Assembly: GCA_046565595.1 (NCBI GenBank)
Contig: JBKHYG010000094.1
Span: forward strand, 1-19,171
Reading direction: 5' to 3'
Source of the DNA: JBKHYG01 sp046565595
GTDB taxonomy: Bacteria > Actinomycetota > AC-67
DNA: 19,171 bases
In this document: piece after piece, positions 7,104 through 13,420 of the stretch
Layout of the letters: the number at the start of each line of letters is the position of its first letter
How positions within the stretch are numbered: position 1 is the first letter of the stretch
Notes under the pieces: model-generated
What the model saw: only the letters and a program-made list of their open reading frames with translations
Database searches by the model: none
Told to the model about the DNA's origin: nothing
Program-made: the position numbers and the translations under genes

Positions 7104-7907
7104 TCAGCCCGCGATCGCGGCCTTCATCCGGCGGCGAAGATCGATCATCGCCTTGGTGTGGATCTGACAGACGCGACTCTCGGTTACCCCTAACGCGCTG
7201 CCGATCTCTTTGAGGGTGAGCCCCTCGAAGTAGTACATGGTGATCACGAGCTGGTCACGATCGGCGAGATCCTTGACCACACCCGCGAGGATCTGCTTGG
7301 TCTCGGAGTTCTCGAAGATCGCCACCGGATCGGCAGCGGCGCTGTCCTCGATCGTATCCACGAGGGCCGAGCCTCCATCATCATCATCGCCGCGGCCGAC
7401 CATCTCATCCAGGGCGACGACGCTGCTGAGGTTCACCCGCTGCAGGATCGACCTCAGATCCTCGACATCGACCCCCATCTCATCGGCGATCTCTTCCTCC
7501 GACGGCGCACGATGGAGCCTGGATTCCAGGTCGGCGATCGCGCGTTCGACGATACGGGCCTTCGAACGCACCGAGCGCGGCACCCAGTCGAGCGCTCGAA
7601 GCTCGTCGACGATGGCTCCACGGATCCGAGGGATCGCGTAGGTCTCGAACTTGATGCCTCGACTGAGGTCGAACTTGTCGAGGGCATCCATGAGGCCGAA
7701 TATCCCGTAGCTGATCAGATCTCCAGCATCCACGCTGGCAGGCAGCCCGGAACCGACACGCCCGGCGACGAACTTGACCAGAGGCGAGTAGTTGATGATC
7801 AGCCGTTCACGAGCCTGGGGATCGGCTTCCTCCTTGAAGCGTCGCCAGAGTTCCGCCAGCGCATCTGCTGCGGCATCCGGGTCAGCCAAGGTGTTTCGTT
7901 CAGGCAT
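7104..7907 (-). CDS. whiG: RNA polymerase sigma factor, WhiG/FliA family
   Basis: Group 3 sigma factor, 267 residues from the ATG at 7907. Region 2 covers about 33-113 (INYSPLVKFVAGRVG, DLISYGIFGLMDALDKFD, KFETYAIPRIRGAIVDELR, then DWVPRSVR). Region 3 is about 116-200 and region 4 about 206-260, with a helix-turn-helix in GLTLKEIGSALGVTESRVCQ. FliA members drive flagellar and chemotaxis genes; Streptomyces WhiG commits aerial hyphae to sporulation. Which applies here cannot be told, because no flagellar gene or anti-sigma gene is in the window. whiG is close to rpsB in Streptomyces too. The frame is open 16 codons further up to 7955, but that would overlap xerC by 56 bp. The ATG at 7907 overlaps by 8 bp and is preferred. 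Its SD is weak. Confidence 0.88.
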   Translation of the reverse strand: MPERNTLADPDAAADALAELWRRFKEEADPQARERLIINYSPLVKFVAGRVGSGLPASVDAGDLISYGIFGLMDALDKFDLSRGIKFETYAIPRIRGAIVDELRALDWVPRSVRSKARIVERAIADLESRLHRAPSEEEIADEMGVDVEDLRSILQRVNLSSVVALDEMVGRGDDDDGGSALVDTIEDSAAADPVAIFENSETKQILAGVVKDLADRDQLVITMYYFEGLTLKEIGSALGVTESRVCQIHTKAMIDLRRRMKAAIAG

Positions 7908-8793
7908 GCGGGTGTGCTCGATCGTAGGCGCGGCGGAGCCGCTCGGTGGAAACATGAGTGTAGACCTGAGTGGTCCTCAGGTCCTGATGTCCGAGCAACT
8001 CTTGGACGGTCCGCAGATCCGCGTCCCCCTCCAGCAGATGGGTCGCGAATGTGTGGCGCAGCATGTGGGGATGGACCGCGAGCGACGGATCGACCGCTCT
8101 GGCCGCCTTCTGGACCAGACGGTATGCGTCGCGGGAGCCCAGCCGACGGCCCCTCGCGTTGACGAACAGGGCTGCTGAGGGAGAGACCGAGGTGAGCATC
8201 TCGGGTCTCGCGTCCCGGATGTAGTCGCGCAGAGCCTCGACGCAGGGCTGGCCGATCGGGACGATGCGTTCCTTGTTGCCCTTACCCAGGACCCGGATCA
8301 GGCGCGCATCGAGGTCGAGGTCGTCTAGGTCCAGTCCACACAACTCGGCGACCCGCAGCCCTCCCGCGTAGAGAAGTTCGAGGACGGCTCGGTCGCGTTT
8401 ACCTTCGGGTTCGGTTGGGTCGGGAGCCTCGAGGATCGCCTCTAGCTGCTTGCGTTTCAGGGTTCTAGGTAGGGTCGAAGCACGCTTGGGGGCTTCGACG
8501 ATCGCGAACGGGTCATCTGGCCGGAGCTGCTCTCTGACCATCCACCTCCCCAGCGTTCGCAAGGCCGAGAGCGTGCGGGCCACGCTGCTACGCGCCTTAC
8601 CGATCGAGATGCGCGAGGCAAGGAAGCGACGCACATCGGCCTCTGAGACCTTCGTTAGGGTCGTCGATGCCCGCGCGCACCACGCCTCGAAGCCGAGGAT
8701 GTCGCGCCGGTAGGCCGCGACCGTGTTCTCGCTGGCGCCTTTGGAGTGCAGGTGTTCGATGAACCGGGCCAGCAGCGGGGAAGGGCTGGACAT
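7900..8793 (-). CDS. xerC: Tyrosine site-specific recombinase XerC-like
   Basis: Tyrosine recombinase that resolves chromosome dimers at dif, usually with XerD. The product has 297 residues, the normal Xer length. The N-terminal SAM-like core-binding domain covers about 4-90 (FIEHLHSKGASENTVAAYRR). The catalytic domain has all six active-site residues: R147 in AGGLRVAEL, K171 in LGKGNKERIVPI, H243 and R246 in HPHMLRHTFATHLL, H269 in LLGHQ, and the nucleophile Y278 in TTQVYTHV. The position between dprA and whiG near rpsB matches the actinobacterial xerC locus, supporting XerC over XerD or an integrase. No attachment site or cargo is seen. The ATG at 8793 lacks a good SD but has a strong promoter placed for leaderless initiation. 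It overlaps whiG by 8 bp. Confidence 0.93.
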   Translation of the reverse strand: MSSPSPLLARFIEHLHSKGASENTVAAYRRDILGFEAWCARASTTLTKVSEADVRRFLASRISIGKARSSVARTLSALRTLGRWMVREQLRPDDPFAIVEAPKRASTLPRTLKRKQLEAILEAPDPTEPEGKRDRAVLELLYAGGLRVAELCGLDLDDLDLDARLIRVLGKGNKERIVPIGQPCVEALRDYIRDARPEMLTSVSPSAALFVNARGRRLGSRDAYRLVQKAARAVDPSLAVHPHMLRHTFATHLLEGDADLRTVQELLGHQDLRTTQVYTHVSTERLRRAYDRAHPHA

Positions 8794-8799
8794 GCCCCA

Positions 8800-8828
8800 A
8801 CTATCCCCCTTCGAAGGGTGTTTGGCAA
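8800..8828 (-). promoter_or_regulatory. xerC-whiG promoter, TTGCCA-N17-GATAGT
   Basis: TTGCCA at 8823-8828 matches the sigma-70 -35 consensus in five of six positions. GATAGT at 8800-8805 matches the -10 in four of six. The spacer is exactly 17 nt. Six bases (TGGGGC) separate the -10 from the ATG at 8793, so the first transcribed base would be at the start codon. This is one of the two most complete promoters in the window. Confidence 0.65.
8807..8818. promoter_or_regulatory. Perfect 12-bp palindrome inside the xerC promoter spacer
   Basis: CCCTTCGAAGGG is its own reverse complement and lies between the -35 and -10 hexamers. A dimeric regulator bound here would block or tune polymerase. Chance or a role as an RNA hairpin cannot be excluded. 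Confidence 0.35.
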
Positions 8829-8845
8829 GGACCCGCGACGGTCCT
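8828..8845 (-). terminator. Weak hairpin after dprA
   Basis: AGGACC and GGTCCT form a six-pair stem around a six-base loop, a few bases after the dprA stop. There is no T-run; it abuts the xerC -35. It is a possible intrinsic terminator of the U-less kind. Confidence 0.25.
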
Positions 8846-8849
8846 GGGG

Positions 8850-9725
8850 CTAGAGGGGTGCGTATGCGCCCATCGGGTCTCGTTTGATCAAGCCTCGCAG
8901 GTCGAGGTCCAGCAGGATGTCATCGACCTGACCGGCTGCCACACCCGTCGCCGCAGCGATCTGCTCTGCACTCCTGCCACGACCAAGGGCCGAAAGGACC
9001 CTCCTTTCCAGGTCGGAGAGTCGCACAGGCGCAGGGGCACCCGCCGCCGACAGGGCGGTCAGGACATCGGCAGCGTCGAGGCACGGGGCGCATCCATCTC
9101 GGATCAGCCGATTGGGTCCACCTGAGAGTTCAGCGTCGATCGGTCCGGGGACCGCCAGGACCTCGCGACCAAGATCCCTGGCCCTAGCCGCGGTGGATAG
9201 CGCCCCGCTGGTCGGATGGACCCCCTCGATCACGATGACCGCGTGAGAAACCGAAGCGATCAAGGCGTTGCGTTCCAAGAACCGATGGCGCCGGGGCGGT
9301 GTGTCGCGTGGATAGGCGCTCATCGCGCCCCCTCGTTCGCAGACGCGTTCGTAGAGGGCTCGGTTCTTGGCGGGATACACCTGATCCAGGCCCGATCCGA
9401 GCACCGCAAGTGTTCGGCCTGTCGCGTCAAGGGCTCCGATGTGGGCGGCTGCGTCGATCCCCATCGCTAGGCCGCTCACGATCCATACGCCAGACGAACA
9501 CAGGGCAGAGGCCAGCCGCCTCGCGGTCCGCATGCCGTAGGGCGAGGGTCGGCGGGCACCGACGATCGCCACCATCGGCGCCTCCCAGTCGATCTCCCCG
9601 GCGGTCCAGACGGGCGGCGGGATCGGAAGATGGTGGAGCCGATGCGGGTACCCTCGGTGTTCTGGCAGCATCGGTGCGTCCGGGATCGAAGCGAGAGGGC
9701 CGTGGGCATCGGGCTCAAGGATCAT
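8850..9725 (-). CDS. dprA: DNA-processing protein DprA (short form)
   Basis: Single-stranded-DNA binding Rossmann-like protein that loads RecA on incoming DNA during natural transformation. The product has 291 residues. The core shows YPHRLHHLPIPPPV (26-39), VAIVGARRPSPYG (52-64), VSGLAMGIDAAAH (83-95) and AVLGSGLDQVYPAKN (107-121). It continues with FLERNALIASVSHAVIVIEG (149-168), TSGALSTAARA (172-182) and VLAVPGPID (189-197). A C-terminal winged-helix-like domain covers about 232-291 (SDLERRVLSAL, RSAEQIAAATG). The N-terminal SAM/HhH-like domain of about 60-80 residues seen in most DprA proteins is absent; upstream in-frame sequence is a shadow of comM. The ATG at 9725 overlaps the comM stop as ATGA, with GGGAG about eight bases upstream. 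It is co-transcribed with comM and yraN. Confidence 0.93.
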   Translation of the reverse strand: MILEPDAHGPLASIPDAPMLPEHRGYPHRLHHLPIPPPVWTAGEIDWEAPMVAIVGARRPSPYGMRTARRLASALCSSGVWIVSGLAMGIDAAAHIGALDATGRTLAVLGSGLDQVYPAKNRALYERVCERGGAMSAYPRDTPPRRHRFLERNALIASVSHAVIVIEGVHPTSGALSTAARARDLGREVLAVPGPIDAELSGGPNRLIRDGCAPCLDAADVLTALSAAGAPAPVRLSDLERRVLSALGRGRSAEQIAAATGVAAGQVDDILLDLDLRGLIKRDPMGAYAPL

Positions 9726-11257
9726 GGATGGCTCCCAGCGACTCTCAAGGTGAGAGCTTCCCGGATCTGGGTGACGGAGACGGCCTCTAGGCCGGCCAGG
9801 TCGGAGATCGTTCGAGCCACACGGATCACTCGGTGAGCCGCTCGGCCTGAGAGACCTTCGTCGTCGACTGCTCGGGACAGCAGCCGCTGCGCCGAGGGTT
9901 CGACTCCGGCCAACTCGACCATCCCCTTGGCGGGCAGTTCGGCGTTGGTCAGGAATCCGTGGGGAGCCCATCTTCGCCGCTGGGTCCTCCTGGCTTCTCG
10001 CACGCGGATACCGACCTGGGCGGACGCTTCGCCGTCGCCCCCTCCCAAGAGTTCCTCGCCGCTGGTCGGTGGCACCGCTACCTGTAGGTCGATCCGGTCT
10101 AACACCGGGCCCGAGAGCCTCTCTGCGTACGCGACGATGCGAGAGTCTGGGCACCGGCAGGCTCGATGTTCGACCCCTCTGAAGCCGCACGGACACGGGT
10201 TGGTGGCAGCGACGATCATGGTGCGCGCGGGGAAGGTGGCTGCCCACCGCGCGCGCACGATCCGCACCCAGCCTTCCTCCATGGGCTGACGCAGAGACTG
10301 GATGGTGCGCCGGTCGAACTCTCCGAGTTCGTCTAGGAACAGCACTCCGCGATGCGCGAGACTGACCTCGCCAGGTAACGGCACTGCCCCGCCGCCGCCC
10401 ACCAAGGCAGCGACGGTGGCTGAATGATGCGGAGCGCGGAAGGGTCTTACCCCAACCAATCCGGCTCCCTCGGGCAGCAGGCCAGCGATCGAGTGGATGC
10501 GCGTCACCTCGACGGCCTCGTCCTGTTGCAGCGGAGGAAGGATCCCGGGGAGCCGTTGGGCGAGCATCGTCTTGCCAGCGCCCGGTGCACCGGTCATCAG
10601 GAGGTTGTGTTCACCCGCGGCCGCTATCTCTAGAGCGCGTTTGGCTGCCATGTTGCCGCGGACATCGGCCAGGTCTGGGTAGCCGTGGAAGATGGTCGGG
10701 GGTGCAGGCGGGACGGGCAACGGGTCTGCGCCTTGCTCGAGGATCGCAAGGCATCTGGCCAGATGATCCACCGGAAGGATCCCTAGACCACCAGCGATGC
10801 TGGCCTCTGCAGCGTTGCCCACCGAGACGAACAGGCGTTGGACGCCTGCTTCGGCCAGTCGCGTCGCAGCCGAGAGGACCCCGCGTATGGGCCGTGCGGC
10901 GCCGTCCAGTGACAACTCTGCGAGCGCGGCGGTCCTGTCCAGAACGCCCGGGGGGATCTGTCTGTCCGCGACCAGGATGCCCAAGGCGATGGCCAGATCG
11001 AAGCCGCTTCCGACCTTCCGCACATGGGCCGGCGACAGGTTGACGACGATCCGCTGCATCGGCCACTGCCGCCCAGACGAGAGGATCGCTGCTCTCACAC
11101 GCTCCTTGGCCTCATGGATGGACGCGTCCGGCAACCCGACGACGGTGAAGGCGGGAAGGCCTGAGGTGACCGAGACTTCGACGCGTACCGGCGTAGCTTC
11201 CATCCCCAGGACCGTCGCAGCCACCGCGACGCCAAGTCCTTCGCCGATGGCCAGCAT
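9722..11257 (-). CDS. comM: ComM/YifB family AAA+ ATPase (Mg-chelatase-like)
   Basis: Hexameric AAA+ helicase that promotes branch migration during integration of transforming DNA. The product has 511 residues, the usual length. The N-terminal S5/Lon-like domain occupies about 1-170 (FTVVGLPDASIHEAKERVRA, RIVVNLSPAHVRK, GSGFDLAIALGIL). Walker A is GAPGAGKT at 223-230 and Walker B is GVLFLDELGEF at 304-314. FRAPHHSAT (273-281) is the family motif. A cysteine cluster follows (NPCPCGF at 353-359, ACRCPDSR at 366-373). The C-terminal Mg-chelatase domain ends the protein. The frame is open upstream of 11257 but overlaps yraN. The ATG at 11257 shares one base with the yraN TGA (TGATG). Overlap at both ends puts it in a yraN-comM-dprA operon. 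Confidence 0.95.
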   Translation of the reverse strand: MLAIGEGLGVAVAATVLGMEATPVRVEVSVTSGLPAFTVVGLPDASIHEAKERVRAAILSSGRQWPMQRIVVNLSPAHVRKVGSGFDLAIALGILVADRQIPPGVLDRTAALAELSLDGAARPIRGVLSAATRLAEAGVQRLFVSVGNAAEASIAGGLGILPVDHLARCLAILEQGADPLPVPPAPPTIFHGYPDLADVRGNMAAKRALEIAAAGEHNLLMTGAPGAGKTMLAQRLPGILPPLQQDEAVEVTRIHSIAGLLPEGAGLVGVRPFRAPHHSATVAALVGGGGAVPLPGEVSLAHRGVLFLDELGEFDRRTIQSLRQPMEEGWVRIVRARWAATFPARTMIVAATNPCPCGFRGVEHRACRCPDSRIVAYAERLSGPVLDRIDLQVAVPPTSGEELLGGGDGEASAQVGIRVREARRTQRRRWAPHGFLTNAELPAKGMVELAGVEPSAQRLLSRAVDDEGLSGRAAHRVIRVARTISDLAGLEAVSVTQIREALTLRVAGSHP

Positions 11258-11610
11258 CAGAAGGCGCTCTCTAGGTGCTGCAGGCGGAAACCCTGGCCTT
11301 GCGCGACGACGGCGACGACATCGAACCGGACGGCGGCCGCGTGAGGTCGCCGCTCGTTCAGGTATCGCATCGCGAGCCGACGGATCTTCGCCTGTTTCGC
11401 GGGCGTCACGGCCTCTGCGGGAGTGCCCCGCTTGTTGGATCGCCTCGTCTTGACCTCGATGAAGGCGAGGATCCCGTCGCGGCAAGCCACCAGGTCCAGC
11501 TCGCCCTCGCGGAATCGCACATTCGCATCGAGGATCTGCCAACCGTGGCGCTGCAACCACCTGGCCGCGGCCTCCTCTCCGCGACGGCCAAGCGTCGTAC
11601 GCGCATCCAC
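11257..11610 (-). CDS. yraN: YraN/UPF0102 family endonuclease-like protein
   Basis: Small PD-(D/E)XK-fold protein of the UPF0102 family, usually next to comM and dprA; a role in DNA processing is suspected but not firmly established. The product has 117 residues. The N-terminal LGRRGEEAAARWLQRHGWQI is typical, followed by FREGELDLVACRDGILAFIE (33-52) and VKTRRS. The presumed catalytic residues are D39, E52 and K54. The start is GTG at 11610. No ATG is in frame nearby and no SD precedes it. TACGGT ends seven bases upstream of the GTG, so the mRNA may be leaderless. The 3' end overlaps comM as TGATG. Confidence 0.93.
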   Translation of the reverse strand: MDARTTLGRRGEEAAARWLQRHGWQILDANVRFREGELDLVACRDGILAFIEVKTRRSNKRGTPAEAVTPAKQAKIRRLAMRYLNERRPHAAAVRFDVVAVVAQGQGFRLQHLESAF

Positions 11611-11617
11611 GGGCGAG

Positions 11618-11646
11618 ACCGTACGCGGCGCCCTGCGCCAGGTCCA
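11618..11646 (-). promoter_or_regulatory. Candidate yraN-comM-dprA promoter, TGGACC-N17-TACGGT
   Basis: The -35 TGGACC at 11641-11646 matches four of six consensus bases, the spacer is 17 nt and the -10 TACGGT is at 11618-11623. Seven bases separate it from the GTG start. The spacer holds an inverted repeat at 11627-11639 (GGCGC, three-base loop, GCGCC), which could be an operator or the tail hairpin of the upstream operon. Confidence 0.5.
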
Positions 11647-11675
11647 CTATGGGCTGAACGGGAAGAGCGGGAGGG

Positions 11676-11786
11676 TTAGAGGATCGCCCAGAGCATCAAG
11701 GCAAGCACGAGGATCGGGAAGGCGAACAGGATGATCAGATCGAGGGTCTTGCCGCCGCGATAGCGGCGCAGCGGGTTGAAGCCCAT
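11676..11786 (-). CDS. 36-residue single-pass membrane peptide, function unknown
   Basis: I do not recognise this peptide. It begins MGFNPLRRYRGGKTLDL and ends in a hydrophobic segment of about 20 residues (16-36: DLIILFAFPILVLALMLWAI plus L). The arginine- and lysine-rich N-terminus (R7, R8, R10, K13) predicts N-inside topology. The ATG at 11786 shares one base with the DUF2469 TGA (TGATG), the coupling seen at real junctions in this window. By my count 33 of its 36 sense codons end in G or C, the bias expected of a real gene here. It ends in TAA, 65 bp before yraN. No strong SD is visible, so translation would rely on reinitiation after DUF2469. Confidence 0.65.
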   Translation of the reverse strand: MGFNPLRRYRGGKTLDLIILFAFPILVLALMLWAIL

Positions 11787-12103
11787 CAGTTCGCCAACTC
11801 TCGAGGATCCAGATCGCCCTTCTTGATCTCCTCGACATTGACATCCGAGAAGGTGCGGATCTTGACTTGCTGCACGAACCGGGTCGCTCGATACATGTCC
11901 CAGACCCACGCGTCGCGGAGCGTGACTTCGAAATAGATGTCGTTCGCATCGGAGCCGCGCTCGACGACCTCGACCTCGTTGGCTAGATAGAACCGCTTCT
12001 CGGTCTCGACCACGAAGGCGAACATCCCGATCACATCGCGATACTCGCGATACAGAGCCAACTCAACCTCTGCTTCGTACTTCTCTAGGTCATCGACGCT
12101 CAT
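11786..12103 (-). CDS. DUF2469 family protein
   Basis: Actinobacterial protein family of unknown function (Rv2901c type), almost always beside rnhB. The product has 105 residues with the diagnostic start MSVDDLEKYEAEVELALYRE, then YRDVIGMFAFVVETEKRFYL, YFEVTLRDAWVWDMYRATRF and TFSDVNVEEIKKGDLD. It is soluble, acidic and has no signal peptide. The frame opens 20 codons earlier at 12163, but that part overlaps rnhB; the ATG at 12103 matches the family start and has GGAG six bases upstream. It overlaps rnhB as ATGA and the downstream small ORF as TGATG. Its presence is the single best marker that the source is an actinobacterium. Confidence 0.92.
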   Translation of the reverse strand: MSVDDLEKYEAEVELALYREYRDVIGMFAFVVETEKRFYLANEVEVVERGSDANDIYFEVTLRDAWVWDMYRATRFVQQVKIRTFSDVNVEEIKKGDLDPRELAN

Positions 12104-12717
12104 GCCGTGCTCCAAAGTGACGGTTGTCCCACCGCGCCGAAGGTCAGTCGATGCGCGGGGCAAGGCCCGAGGCTATCTATCACGGCACGATGCTCGCTGG
12201 TGCCGTAACCCTTGTTGTCCGCCAACCCGTATCCGGGGAACTCGGCATCTAGTTGCCGCATGATCTCGTCGCGGTGAACCTTCGCGACGATCGAAGCAGC
12301 AGCCACAACCCTGGAAGCCCGATCCGCCTCTGGGATCACGGTCGTGGCGAAGGGGGTAGGTGCGATCTGATAGCCGTCCACTACGAGATGATCAGGAACC
12401 GGATCGAGCCTCACGGCAGCCTCGTGCAGCGCCCACAGGTTGCTGCGGTGCAGACCTCGGGCATCGATCTCTGAAGGCGCTACCTCGATCACCACCATGG
12501 CGACGGCACGCTCGGCGATCAGGGCTGCCAGCCTTTCGCGCTCGGGTACCGGAACCCTCTTGGAGTCGTCCAAACCTTCCAGCCCGTCGTCCTCGGGCAG
12601 GATCACCGCCGCGGCCACGAGGGGACCCGCGAAAGCGCCTCTCCCGACCTCATCGACACCGCCTATGAGTTTCGCGCCGGCGGCGCGCAGTTCGGCATCC
12701 AGTCCCCCGACAGCCAT
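12100..12717 (-). CDS. rnhB: Ribonuclease HII
   Basis: Cuts RNA in RNA-DNA hybrids and removes single ribonucleotides from DNA, in the cytosol. The product has 205 residues. The catalytic motif GGVDEVGRGAFAGPLVAAAV holds D22 and E23; the third acid is D114 in LVVDGYQ and the fourth D150 in ASIVAKVHRD. GYGLADNKGYGTSEH, near the C-terminus, is also characteristic. The frame is open up to 12843, but that stretch overlaps lepB. The ATG at 12717 fits the family start. It follows the lepB stop by 10 bp with no SD; the stop TAG is the first half of a TAGCCT hexamer seven bases before the ATG. It overlaps DUF2469 as ATGA. Confidence 0.95.
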   Translation of the reverse strand: MAVGGLDAELRAAGAKLIGGVDEVGRGAFAGPLVAAAVILPEDDGLEGLDDSKRVPVPERERLAALIAERAVAMVVIEVAPSEIDARGLHRSNLWALHEAAVRLDPVPDHLVVDGYQIAPTPFATTVIPEADRASRVVAAASIVAKVHRDEIMRQLDAEFPGYGLADNKGYGTSEHRAVIDSLGPCPAHRLTFGAVGQPSLWSTA

Positions 12718-12724
12718 ACGCCAG

Positions 12725-12730
12725 AGGCTA
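12725..12730 (-). promoter_or_regulatory. Possible -10 (TAGCCT) before rnhB, overlapping the lepB stop codon
   Basis: TAGCCT fits TANNNT and ends seven bases before the SD-less ATG of rnhB. Its first three bases are the lepB TAG stop. The -35 region 17 nt upstream (CAGACT) is weak. A near-identical arrangement precedes the first lepB gene. Confidence 0.3.
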
Positions 12731-13420
12731 ACCCGAGGGCGCGCCGTAGTCTGGCGTCGGGAACCCCGAGAGTCGGCCCAACGGCCATATGCGAAGCCTG
12801 GCACGCCCGACGATGTCGGATCTTGGGATCGGGCCTCGGACACGGCTATCTGCTGAAGCCGGCCGATTGTCGCCGAGCACGAAGTAGGAGTCTTCAGGCA
12901 CGACGATGGGGCCGTGATCGGCTTGATCGGTGAAACTCACATACGGTTCGTCCAGAGCGAACCGTTCTCTCCCAGGCGGCGTGATGAACACCGTCCCGTC
13001 GACGAGTTCGACGGTCTCCCCTGGCAAGCCGATGATCCGTTTGACGAAGTCGACATCCCCCGGACGCTGTACCCCGAAGCCCTCTAGGAAGACCGACTTC
13101 ACCCGCTGGGCGAAGGACTGTTCTTCTCCGTGTTCGGCGATGAAGACGATGATCTCGCCTCGGCGCGGATCACGAACCCGATAGACCAGCTTGTCGACCA
13201 TCAACCGATCATCCACCTGGAGCGTGGGGAGCATGGACTCACTTGGGATGTAGAAGGCTTGGACAAGGAACTGCTTCAAGAAGAGCGCGAGCGCGAAAGC
13301 CAAGACGATGAGGACTGGGAGTTCCATCCAGAAAGGACGCTGCCTCTTGCGATCGGCCTGCGGTTGCGGATCCGCGTCGACAGCGTCCGGATCGGCGTTC
13401 GTGGCGTCTGGATCGGTCAC
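12728..13420 (-). CDS. lepB: Signal peptidase I, second copy
   Basis: Type I signal peptidase that removes signal peptides from exported proteins on the outer face of the membrane. The product has 230 residues. An acidic N-terminal tail (about 1-22, DPDA-like repeats) precedes one membrane helix at about 32-52. The nucleophile is S62 in IPSESMLPTL, the general base is K127 in FVKRIIGLPGE, and GDNRPASADSR is at 183-193. There is no second membrane segment, unlike the upstream copy. The start is GTG at 13420, overlapping the first lepB stop as GTGA, with AGGGA seven bases upstream. Tandem signal peptidases after rplS are also known in Streptomyces (sip genes). The two copies share the family core but differ enough to be an old duplication. 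Confidence 0.95.
   Translation of the reverse strand: MTDPDATNADPDAVDADPQPQADRKRQRPFWMELPVLIVLAFALALFLKQFLVQAFYIPSESMLPTLQVDDRLMVDKLVYRVRDPRRGEIIVFIAEHGEEQSFAQRVKSVFLEGFGVQRPGDVDFVKRIIGLPGETVELVDGTVFITPPGRERFALDEPYVSFTDQADHGPIVVPEDSYFVLGDNRPASADSRVRGPIPRSDIVGRARLRIWPLGRLSGFPTPDYGAPSG

Noticed and set aside
7908..7955. Earlier ATG for whiG at 7955
   Set aside because: It would overlap xerC by 56 bp and add 16 residues with no sigma-factor similarity; the 8-bp overlap start is more likely.
7900..8793. xerC considered as an integrase of a mobile element
   Set aside because: No tRNA, attachment repeats, cargo or excisionase nearby, and the locus is the conserved actinobacterial xerC position.
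9726..10247. Extension of the dprA frame upstream, which might supply the missing N-terminal domain
   Set aside because: The translated extension is Arg/Ser/Pro-rich with no DprA N-terminal motif and is the shadow of the comM C-terminal region.
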